From Aptenodytes patagonicus (lineage: Eukaryota; Chordata; Aves; Sphenisciformes; Spheniscidae), in contig NC_134953.1 in assembly GCF_965638725.1 (NCBI RefSeq), positions 37,810,854 through 37,874,853 of the forward strand: DNA of 64,000 nt, given 5' to 3'. Position numbers and translations under genes: made by a program. Shown piece by piece: positions 25,306-37,300 of the stretch (its first letter is position 1; each line of letters starts with the position of its first letter). The notes below the pieces were generated by a model that was not told the origin of the DNA, did not search any database, and saw only the letters and a program-made list of their open reading frames with translations.

Positions 25306-28300
25306 ATGCCCGCCGCCGGCCCCGCCGCCAGCCCCGCCGAGCCGCAGGCTCCGGCGGGCGACGAGTCCCTCCGCCGAGGCCGCCGGAGGAAGGTCAAGGT
25401 GGGAGCGGGAGCGGACTGCCGCGCGCCACGTGCCGCTGCGGGGGCGGCCATTTTGTACGGCCCGGCCCCGCCGCGGGCTTGGGGGGGTCGGGGGGGGCCC
25501 GGGCCCGGGCCCGGAGGCTCAGGCATTAAAGCCGAATAACAGCGCGTTGTTGGAGGGGGCGGGCGAGGGAGGCGGTTCCTCTGCGTAACGCCTGCTTTTC
25601 CTCGGCAGGAGGAGACCCTGGAGAAGAAGCTGAAGCGGCGGGAGAAGCTGAAGCGGCGCGGTAAGGCCGAGGGCGAGCAGGCCCAGCCCGAGGAGAGCGG
25701 TCTGGGCGAAGGTGACCTTGAGCCCCCCCTGCCCAAGAAGACCAAAAAAGTCAAGGAGAAGAGCAGTGGTCTGGCTGGAGAGAGCGATGGCTCCAAGCAT
25801 ATGGTGAAGCCTTCCTCCACTGTAAGCAACGATGTGACATCCCCGGCAGCCCAGAGTGCATCTGACAATGCAGCTGCTGGAGAGCAGGACAGCAATGTGG
25901 AGGTAGTAATACTCTGCCAGCAGAGCCCTTGTCTTGCCTAATTAAAGTCCTACTGGTAATGAGTGTGGGGTGTGAGGGCTGTGGGAGCATTAGGCTGCTG
26001 TCGTAGGCAGTGTTTGCTGCTGTTCCCCCTAGATTTATAGCACCTGGTCCTGGGCATCAGGGAGCACCTGGCACCATGCCCATTTCCTCCTAATCTGCGG
26101 GCGGGTAAGGGAATGTCGTGGTTTAACCCTAGCCAGCAACTAAGCACCACACAGCCGCTCGCTCACTCTACCCTCAGTGGGACGGGGGAGAGAATCGGAA
26201 GAGTAAAAGCGAGAAAACTTGTGGGTTGAGATAAAGACAGTTTAATAGGCAAAGCAAAACAAGGAATTCATTTGCTATTTCCCATCGGCAGGCAGGTGTT
26301 CAGCCATCTCCAGGAAAGCAGGGCTCCATCATGTGTAATGGTTACTTGGGAAGACAAAACGCCGTCACTCTGAACATCCTCCCCTTCCCTTTTCTTCCCC
26401 CAGCTTTATATGCTGAGCATGACATCATACGGTGTGGAATATCCCTTTGGTCCTTTGGGGTCAGCTGTCCCGGCTGTGTCCCCTCCCAACTTCTTGTGCA
26501 CCCCCAGCCTACTCGCTGGTGGGGTGGGATGAGAAGCAGAAAAGGCCTTGATGCTGTGTCAGTGCTGCTCAGCAATAACGAAAACATCCCTGTGTTATCA
26601 ACACTGTTTCCAGCACAAATCCAAAACAAAGCCCCATACTAGCTACCATGAAGAAAATTAACTCTCCCAGCCAAAACCAGCACAGTGAAGCACAGCAGTA
26701 CGTGCACCAACACATGGCAGCTGTCTCTCCTTGTGCTTTCCTCCTCGTTGTAAATGCCAGGCCATTTGGAGCAGCTTATCCTGCAGTGGAGGAGGCTAGC
26801 TAGCAGGAAGCAGTTTCCGTGCGCTAGCTCATCTTTGTGTGGCAACTTTGTTTTGCGTCCTGCAGCACAAGGCTTTCTCCCTGCTGCACAGGCAGTCAGC
26901 ATCCCAGAAATGTGCATTGCTTTGTGCTCTGACAGCACTTTCTCCCATGGCGGACCCTTTGAAGAAGTATTTGGCAAGGTGTCCTGTAAGGAAAGGTCAC
27001 GGTTATCCTCATTAATTCCCGCTTCTGGAGTTCTTCCTGTTCAGATTTCACCCTTAGCCTCGCATGCGCGTGTGAGAGGGCCCCGCAGCTTGCCTTCCCC
27101 TGTATAGAGCCTTCTGTGGGTAGTTTTCTTTTTTGTGTTTAAGATGGGAATGTGGATCAAGAGAGTGCTTTTTGTACATTGGGTGTAATGATGTGATCTC
27201 TCAGATCTTTGAAGTAGAAGCTAAATAGTGAGTTTTAAGTAAGCTGTTTGCGTGGTGTACTGAGTAGGTGTGATTTAGACGGAAATTCCTGCTTCACACA
27301 GTGAATTGTGACACCAAATATGTTTTGCTGTGAAAAACGGTTTTCTAATTATTTCAGTGGACTCCAGTTAAGATTTTTAACAAGTAGTTTCCCTTTCCTG
27401 ACTTGCCAAGCATATGTGCATAATGTGGTAAGATCACACAGAAGGGGCAGTTGTTCCCTTTTGTTTGCCATGGGTCTTAAAAGGTGGTGCAGGTATATCT
27501 GAACTAGGGATGAGATAGCAGTAGTCGTGGTTTTGAACAAGTTGTTGCAGGTAATGAGCAGTAAGACCTTTGGCAGGAAGTCTTTACTTAAGACTGATGT
27601 AAAAACAGGATTCACTTGTAGGAATTATGTTATGCTAACTGGTGCAGCCTGTGTCAGTGTGTCTTGTCCTCTAATACAGGGTGGCTGGATTCAAGTTTCC
27701 CACTTTATGCTGTGATGATGTTTTTGTTTGTGAAGTACCTGTATCAGAAGGATTTTCTTTCTCTTTAAACAGAAAGGAGGTAGCTGGTAAAACTACAGTG
27801 ATAAAGTAAATGTACAACTTTTCTTGTGTGCCTATCTAGGGTAAGTTATTTGCTCATCTCTTAGGGGTAATAAGTTGGGGTTTTTTTCTTTTATCCTGTT
27901 AGGAGCTGACAGAAGAAGCAAAAGAAGGTGCCTTCTCCAATTTTCCTCTCTCCCAAAACACTATCAACCTTCTCAAAGGTTAGTTAATGTGGCAAAAGAA
28001 ATTTCTGTAAATGTTTGTCCAGAATTGCACTCTGCTACCCATGCAAGCAGAGAGAAGCCAAGGGTAAATTGTCCTAAATCATCTTACATTTATTGTGGAG
28101 TAAGAACACACACATGAGCGGTCACTGTAGATTCAAAGAATCTGCTGTTGTTAGTAGGAACAGAGTTTCTGTTTTGTTCCATTTCAAGTTCTGTCATTTT
28201 AAGGGGAGTTTATTCTTCCATGGTGTGGTTATTCCTACATATACATTCTAGAGACGGTGGTTTTCTTCTCATCAGTATCATTTTACTTACTGTGTATCTT

Positions 28301-31300
28301 TAGTTTAATTCCGGTATCTGCTGTCTACAATATCGGTTCTTAAATACATGTAATGGTGTTTCATATATGAGGACTATTTGGCTCCTGTGAACAGATTGTC
28401 TCTGATTATTCTCATACTTCCAGGTATTTTCACATCTCCTCTAGATTAGTTTTATTGTGGATGTAACCACTGTAGATTTCTTGTTGTTCTCTCTGTTGGG
28501 AAACTGTGCAATTCTTGTTTCCCAGACAGTTATGCTAGTTGCTTTACATTGTCCTTGGATTGTTTCACTTCCACTGTGCAAAATCTCGAGAGAGTTTTAG
28601 AATATCATAAAATAAACACCGTCACCTCCTCCCCTGCCCTCAAAACCAAGCTACCACAAAATCTTGGGCTGTATCAGAAAAAACATTTTTTTTATCTTCT
28701 TTCCCTTCGGTTGTCTTATGCCAAACATCATAAAGAAGGCTTTATTTCATTGTGAATACTCAGCTGTGTGTTTAAGGGGGAATACTTTTTGATCTAGAGT
28801 AGGAGAGAAAATATACAGATGTGTATTTCTTCTAACTTGCACCTTCTGTTGTATACAGGATTTTACATGTCCTACACATTCGGGCTAGTTATATATGAGG
28901 GCTTCTAATTGTTTGTTCAGCTGATTCAGTAGAATCAGCACCTTTTAGTGAACCTCTTTGGATTATTTTACAGCTCGAGGTGTAAAATACCTGTTCCCTG
29001 TGCAAGTGAAGACTTTTCAGCCCATATATGATGGCAAAGACCTAATTGCTCAAGCTCGAACAGGAACCGGGAAAACCTTTTCTTTCGCTCTTCCGCTGAC
29101 TGAAAAACTTCAGAGTGTCTCGCAAGATGGGAGAAGAGGCCGTTCACCAAAAGTAACTTACCACCTAAGGGTTAACACCAAAACCTTAGAATATGGCAGT
29201 TTTCAAAAGTGATTTTGTAATTGCTTTGGGGACTTTTTTTGGTCTTCTTTCTCCTTTATTGGTGTTTGTAATACTGAATGCTTTGCTCAGATCAGGAGCT
29301 ACAATGTGACAGAGGTTTTGCAGCATCACAGCGATAACACATTTCACTTTTACGGTTCCTTGTGACCTTATCTGGGAGACTGCTATCCTCAGGAAGTTAG
29401 TGTGCAGCTTTGGGGTTGAATCCCCTGCCTCTTCTCAGGTAGTGGTTGAGTCAGCTGGACTTGTCTCCATTCACTGAAGTTGTTTCTCACTATAAATTCC
29501 ACAGCGATAACTGAAGGCTTTTGGTTTTTTATTTTTGCCTCATGTCTGAAGACTCAACTTAATGGGTGCAAGTGGTGTTTACATTTCTACTTAATCATGA
29601 GATGGAATTGGTAACGAGATACTTGTGATCAGATATCATATTCCCACACAAATGAAGTGTATATGTTTATCATTAGACTGAAAACTGTTACAGTGTGCAG
29701 ATTTGTTGCTTACTTCATCCTTCTATTTTATTAACTTTAAAAGTGATGTAAGTTTTAAAAGCTTATTGTCTGAAAGATTTCTAGAGAAGAATTCAGCCCT
29801 TTGTTTTATCATTTCATTCTTAAAACAAAATGGAGGGGGGAAGGATAGATACTGGAGGAAGGCAGGTAGGTGGAGAAGGAGGATATATGGCTAGAGTGCA
29901 TCATGCTATGTATCTTTTAAGATCTTACCACTCCAAATTGTTTAGTGACTGTTCCTATCCTTTAATGCTGAACTGCACCTTCATTGTCCTTGGTAATGTT
30001 ACTGCAGTGTCTATTTTATCTGGCATTAACTTAAGAAAAAAAAAATTGTTGTTGTACATCTCTGTTATCTTGTAATGCTTTGCCTTGTTTCCTCTTACTG
30101 GCTATGAGGCTGTGATGTGCAGGCTCCAGGTGGCAGGAAATATTCCTGGGTTGGTGGGGAGCTGTGGGCACCTCTGCAACAAGTGTAGAATAAGAATGGG
30201 AGTACAAGCTGTTTGACATGAAGTAAACCCTTTTCTCCTAGCACCCTCTCCCAAGCACAGCTGCATTTTTGTCTCTCTTCACTCCCTCCAGGTGCTGGTT
30301 CTTGTTCCAACCAGGGAACTGGCCACTCAGGTAGCCAAAGACTTCAAGAATCTCACCAGGAAACTGTCAGTGGCTTGTTTTTATGGAGGAACTCCATATA
30401 AAGCACAGCGTAAGTAAATGCTAAGGAATTATGACTGGATTGGAGTTGACTTTCTCCAAATGCATTCCATGAATAAAACTGTCTTTTTTTTCCCCCCTCA
30501 GAGTTTCACTTCAGTCGGGAACCATGACATTGCTTTCTAAGGAAGCATACAGCCTGGGTTGAATTATTTTAGTTCCAATAAATCTTTATTTAAAAGAGTG
30601 GTTGTAGGTCTGCAAAGTGACTAGTCCTTTTAGTTTCTTCTTTATTGCGTGTTTGTGTGGTTTTTGTGTGGACATATACCGGGACTAGACGACTGTCCAA
30701 GGAAAAGAGAGAACTGTGTATGTGCGTGTGGCTCTGTTTCTCTCCAGAGGTAGCTGTGAAAAAGAATTCAGCTGAAAAACTAAAGTGTTTTTCTGTGATA
30801 AAGCTCTGGAATTTTCTAATGCCAGCTCATTGCTGCTTGGAAATTGGCGTATCTTACTGTAACTTTGCTTGTGGTTTAGCTGTATTCCTGACAGAGCAAC
30901 TTGGACTGCTATTAAGCTTACTTGTTTGCTACTCAGACTGGACGTAGTGCTTTATTCAGATTAAAGTGAAGGGCAGTAGTTTTTTGGTTCTAAAATTAGA
31001 AGTGTTGCTGTGTACTGGTAGCTTTTTACCTTGTTGTCTCTTGGCATTCTGACACTGTCCTTGTTTTTCTGTCTTTTCTTCCAGTTGATCTCCTTAAAAG
31101 TGGCATTGATATTCTAGTGGGAACTCCTGGACGGATCAAAGACCACATTCAGAATAGCAAGCTGGAACTTTCCAGCGTGAAGCATGTTGTTTTGGATGAA
31201 GTTGATCACATGTTAGACATGGGCTTTGCTGAACAAGTGGAAGAAATCTTAGGATTTGCTTATAAAAAAGGTAAATTCTGACATCAGGAGAGGAATAGAG

Positions 31301-34300
31301 GACAGTGCAGAAAACACAATTATGCTACTTTGAAAACTGCTGGTGCACCCTCAACTTGAATCCTTTATGTGACGCTAGTATTGGACCTCAAGAGGAAGGG
31401 GTAAGGTAGAGTTGGAAAAGGTTCAAAGCAAGGTGACAGATGGCTGAAGGGCTGGAATGGCATCTCTGGGAGGGGGAAAAAAAAAAAGGCAAAAAAGCAA
31501 CAAACCCAACCCAACTCCGTAAGCCCTAGTGTTCTTCATCCTGAGAGAGGTGACTGAGCATAGGGTTAGGGTTATAATGTGTCTGTACACTTGTGATCAC
31601 ACAAAGTTGACAACTAGGGAATATTTGCTCTTTTCTGATGTAATGGGCATTCAGCGAAACCACCAGGGAGCAAGTACAGAGCAGAAGGAGGTTATTTTAA
31701 TACTGTGAAATTCCTTGCCACATTGTACTAATGCCAAAAGTTTTGAAAAGTGACTTGAATTACTGGAAGTAGAAATACCAAGGATTACTAGAAGCAAGGG
31801 TATCACTTCTGGCTCTGGAAGCCACAAAAAGCTGGTTGCTGGCAGTGTTTCTTCACATCTTTGTTAACTGCACTTGACTACTGTTGGAGAGAGTCATATG
31901 AGCTTTATGGATCTTAGGTTTGACCCAGCACAGCCACTGTCATTTTTACTTGACTGTTACATTCTCCCCATTTCTGCAGAGTTGGTCTTTGTCCTGACAG
32001 CCAAAAGTACAGATAATCTCCTAAAAAAGGAAATCTGTATAGGTTTTGGAAGACTTGTCATAACTATTCAATCTTAAAAGTTTTCTTCAAACTAGAAAAT
32101 AAATTGCAGGGAATAATAGCGTTCTTTTGCAATGTGTGTTTCTTTCTGTCTGATCCTGTGGAGCTATGAAGGCAGGTTAAGCTTTTTCAAGATACTGTTT
32201 GGTAAACTGTTCTTACCTGGGGTAATCTATCTTGTTATATAATTCTTCCCCCTGGTCTGCAGAGTGTCCTTTTTAGCCTGCCTTTTTCCTTTGCACATAG
32301 CCATACTGTGCACAACTAGTTAGTATTGGAATAGCAGACAAGGAGGGATTGAGACGAGTACTTTCAGGTATGTGGGAGGACTTCAGGCACAGTCTAAACC
32401 ATTTTTAGCAGATGATCTAGAAACACGTCTTGCATTTCTTCTCAGGCAGGATGAAGGATTCAGTTTGGTCCAGTTAAAATTACTGTAATTTTGCCTCTGA
32501 TGTCTAAAGGGTATTAAAAATGTTTTCATTGCTTCTAAGTTTTCTTCTTGTAGCTGACTTACTGCACATATAAACCTCTCAATTTGAGAGCGACTCTGTT
32601 GCTTTTTTTATCAGTTCTCAAGTTTCAGAGTCTGTTGTGATGACTGAAATCAGTGGCCTTTCCTTCCAGATTCTGAGAACAACCCCCAGACACTGCTGTT
32701 TTCTGCAACTTGTCCACGATGGGTATATGATGTAGCAAAAAAATACATGAAAGATGAGTATGAACAGATTGACCTGATTGGAAAGAAAACTCAAAGGACT
32801 GCCACGACTGTGGAAGTGAGTGATTCTGCTGCAGAGCAGTGCAGGTCCTGAGAGTGTGTGGTCTGGATGAGATGGGTTCTGTATTGACTTTACAAATGGG
32901 GGTGTGGAATGACCTTTCACATGATTGACACACAAATTTTTTAAGCAAAGCTTTCATATGGGGGCAGTAGTTTGCAAGCTTAAAAAAAATATCTTTCTGT
33001 GTTCATTTTGTCTGTCCTGTGCGTGGCTTAGATTTAACATGGATGCTTATCATGTTTGTTTCCTAAACAGCACTTGGCTATACAGTGTCGTTCATCTCAG
33101 AGAGCAGGAGTTCTTGGGGATATCATTCAAGTCTACAGTGGCAGCCATGGGCGGACCATTGTCTTTTGTGAGACCAAAAAGGAAGCAAATGAACTGGCTA
33201 TGAATGCTTCTCTCAAACAGGTATTGGGGGTCTGAACAGAGAGCCGCAGTTACGGATATTCAGGGGTTGAATGCCCTGAAATAAATATGAGGTTGCAACT
33301 GTGTGGATGAAGTTGTTTCTGTGGGTGGTTTTAAGACTTATGAAAGCTGTTTCTGAAAGTAGAGGTTTGCAATTAAAATACTCTCTTGACTGCGATTATG
33401 AATTTATTCCTTTGGCTTTAAAATCATGCAGGACTGGATCAATGGAAAATACGCAGCTTATGCTGAATAACCAGGAGATAGTAATAATGGTAATAAACAG
33501 GAGCTAGTATAGTGCACATATTCCATCTCATGTTAGTGTGCTCTTTGGATTCCCATCTCTTAATGGCTTTTATTCTTTGGACAGTCAGTATTCAGGAAAA
33601 TCCAACTAATGTGGTAGAACACAATGTCCTGTTGTCCTTGGAAAGTCATTTAATAGTTTGTTCAGACCTCAGGTGATACATTGAGCAGGTTTTCTATGCT
33701 TGCTTGAATTAGCACCTGTTTTTTTGAGAGTGGGGAAAGGTGCTGGATTTTTTTCAGAGAAAATCCTGTTTGATACTAAATTCTAATTTATGGTGAAGGA
33801 GCAGTGGTGGGAATACATGGTTTGCCCAGTATTTGATAAATATCATATACCATCCACATTAAAATCTTGCAGCAACAATTTTTGTCTGTTAGTCCTACTG
33901 CTTTCAAGTAAATCCAATGACTTTGTTCTTGTGTCAGTATGTGACGCTTTTTTCTCTTATGCTAGTAAGTTCTGCTTTAGAATGTTACTCACTTGAATTC
34001 TGAGCTTGTGACTGTCCTCTTTCTCCTTCTCAAACACTTGGTCTGTTGCTTGTCCCATTAAAAGTGGAGGTCATTCAGATCACCTGTAGGGTTTGGGAGT
34101 GCCCTGAAAACCTCACTTCAGCTTCTGTGTGTTTTGGGATGGGTTCCCAGGGAAGGGAGCAAAGTGTCCTGCTAGATCTTGACAAGCACTGCTTAAGTAA
34201 AGTTGTTTCCATTTGTTCCAGTGGAAGTGAAAGCTGAAGTGGGCCCTTGTTGGCATGGCAGACTGCAAATTGTACGCTCTGCTGTTGGTATGCTACAAAT

Positions 34301-37300
34301 AATAACATTATGGTAAAACTACTGCTTATGAGCATTATTGTTGCAGAGAAGGATCAAACTACAAAGTAGGATGCTTTATATTCCTTTGGTATCAGCAGTG
34401 TAATTATTTTCTGTTGCTCTGCACAATGTTTTGGGTTTTGTAATTAAATGTCTTTAGATACTGCAGCCTAGACTCCCCTGTTAAATGACATCTTAATGGT
34501 TTGTTTCACTGACAGGATGCCCAGTCATTGCATGGTGACATTCCACAGAAACAGAGAGAAGTTACATTAAAAGGCTTTAGAAATGGTGTGTTTGAAGTTC
34601 TGATTGCAACAAATGTAGCTGCCCGTGGTTTGGATATTCCTGAGGTTGACCTTGTTATACAGTGTTCACCACCAAAAGTAAGTCGTTAGGGGAAACTAAA
34701 ATTGTAATTTATTTGTTTGTGGCAGAACAGTGGGTTATTCCTTTGTTTCACCAGAAGTATGTTCTGATTCACAAATGAAGTGGATTTTTTGAAAATGCAG
34801 GCCTAGAATTTCCTAGTTAAGCTTTTATATTTTGAGCTTTGATTAAAGTAGAAGTGATGGTTTTCAGTTACTCTGGAAAGTCGTAAGATAGGTTTTGACA
34901 TTGTTTCAGCATTTCTGAATCCCTTCTGAACATTGAGTGTCATAACAACTCTAAAATACTCCTGCTGCCTTTTCTTCTTTTGAAACTCCAGTGGAGCTTT
35001 TTATTTTAAGAAAACTTATGTCAACAGTGTTTGTTAAACCTGAGGCAGCATACCTTGGGCAGGGTAGCATACGCAAACCCGAGTGGTTTGTGTGTAGTTA
35101 CAAGTTTGGGTATAGAGACACTGCTTAGGCTTCTGAATTAGAATTTAGCTTACATTTTCTCTCTTACAATGTATAAATGTCAACAGTTTAAATGAGATAA
35201 CGTTTTCTCATGTTAATCTGAATTTCTGAAGGATGTTGATTCCTACATCCATCGTTCTGGACGTACGGGTCGAGCTGGCCGGACCGGGATCTGCATTTGT
35301 TTATTTCAGAGAAGAGAAGAAGATCTTCTGAAACAAGTTGAGCACAAAGCGGTGAGTTGTACCTCAGACCTCTGCTTAATGAAATTATTCAGCTCCTAAA
35401 AAGACTCTGCCACTGTTAGACTTTGTAACCATGGGCTGTTTATCAGTCCAGTATGGGACTCATGTCCCATAGACTAGGAGGCCTAAAATGTTGATATTTG
35501 GTAAGTGTTTCTAAATGCTTTTGTATCAGCCTGCTCTAATGTCTCATGAGTTTTCCCATGTTGGCAGTACTCTGTTGATGTCCGCAGGCAGACTGTGACA
35601 GGAATGCATGAAGGAGACCATGCCTCCCATTACAATCTGCATGTAAATTGGTGTAAAGTAGCTCCAGATTAACAAAGGCGGGAACTTAAAAGCTTTATTC
35701 TAGCTTTAGAAATAACTTAAATTAAGTAAAGGCTGTGTTGATGTTCTAAACAGTAACTAGAGGTCTCAGTAAAATTACTTAGGTAGGGTTGAGTTGTAGA
35801 GTGCTGAAAATACCTTTAACTGTAATTTGTTTTCTTGATTTCAGGGGATTACATTTAAGCGTGTAGGTGTTCCCTCTGCTACAGATGTAATTAAAGCTTC
35901 AAGTAATGATGCCAAAAAGTAAGTTTATTTGCCTGTTCTTAGATGATGTCTAGAGATGTTACCAACAACAATGCTGTTAATGCAAAGCTTTAAGAGATCA
36001 GACCTGTATGTGAGCATGTCTTTGCCTATGTTGTAAAAATGAGCTGCTCTGCATGTAGACACTGACTTGTTTTCATAAGATGATATCAATAAACCTCATT
36101 GTGCTTGAACGTAGACCTTTTCATAGCACATAATGTTCTCTAAGTTCTTGCAAAAATTAACCTTTGTTTATATAATCAGAAATCAATAGCAGAACAGGGA
36201 ATTACTGTCATGAGGGGAGACTGATTTTGTCCGCTCAGGTGATACAGTAGCAGTGTCTAAAGAGCAATACTTAGTATAATGAGGAGTTACTCTGCAGTAG
36301 TGAGGGTGTTGTAGTCCTGTGCTATGTTTCTTTGTATCGTTTTATTCTCAAGGGTTGTGGTTTTTATTCCATGCAGCTCTGTTTACATTTGCTCCCCCAC
36401 TGGTGGAAATTGCATTGACAGAGATTATTATAATTAGCGAGGATTTGACCAGTGTAAAGGAGATCATGGGCATGGTGTTGGGTTCACCGCGTACTGAAAA
36501 ATGGTAGGAGGTGCTGGTGTACCAAAAATAGCATTAGAAAAATAGTTGTTCTCAGTTTCCCAGCTTGTTTTCACTGCCTCTCCCAGAAGTAACCAATTTA
36601 ATCAGCTTGCACTGAGGGCAAGAAGTGCCTTGCTCCAGCCCAGCAGTGGCATTGTGGTGGTTTGCTTCTCTTCCTTGTGAAGTAAAAGCAAGGGATTCTT
36701 GGGTTTGCGGGTAACACTTTCTTGTGGATTCTTGGGTACAGCCTTAAGAATGCTGATATTTTAGAGCCTTCCCTTGATGTTTCTATCAATGCTGTCAAAC
36801 GTGCCACGTTGTACATCCTCAGTTTTGAACATGTTTCAGGAGGCTTGGCTTAATGAACAGAGAAGGTGGGTATTCAGCATCCTGAAGGTGTTGAGTTAAA
36901 TGAGTGGTAGTGAAGCATGAGCATGATAGCCAAGGCTTTTAGAGATAATTCATTAATCTTGAAAGCTCTCTGAAGTCTATGTCTTAAACATGACTGCACT
37001 TCACACTGGCCTTTGCTGATCTCTTAAACTTTTGTTGTCACCATGTAGGTTGTTGGAGGCCATTCCTCCTTCTGCAGTAGACTACTTCAGGAAATCTGCT
37101 CAAGAGCTCATAGACGAAAAAGGGGCGGTTGCTGCCCTGGCTGCAGCTCTAGCCCATATTTCTGGGGCATCTTACATACAGCAGCGCTCCTTACTCAACT
37201 CAACTGCGGTAAATAACATTATACCTGTGTTACAAGAATGGATAAATGAATTGCTTGTGTCCAGTCCAAGTGTGGCATCTTCTTCTCAGGCTCTTTCAGT

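Larger units (their letters stand above)
24870..25620 (+). promoter_or_regulatory. DDX21: CpG-island promoter of DDX21
   Basis: Abrupt switch from AT-rich DDX50 3' flank to very GC-rich DNA with repeated GGGGCGGGCC GC boxes, the first coding exon and a CACGTG E-box. No TATA box is seen. It begins about 200 bp after the DDX50 poly(A) signal, so DDX21 has its own promoter. Confidence 0.7.

Noticed and set aside
27708-27780. Possible C/D-box snoRNA (GTGATGATG) in DDX21 intron 2
   Set aside because: A C-box-like sequence is present but no properly placed CTGA D box or terminal stem.
31561-31573. TTAGGG telomere-like repeat
   Set aside because: Only about two units; too short to be an interstitial telomeric array.
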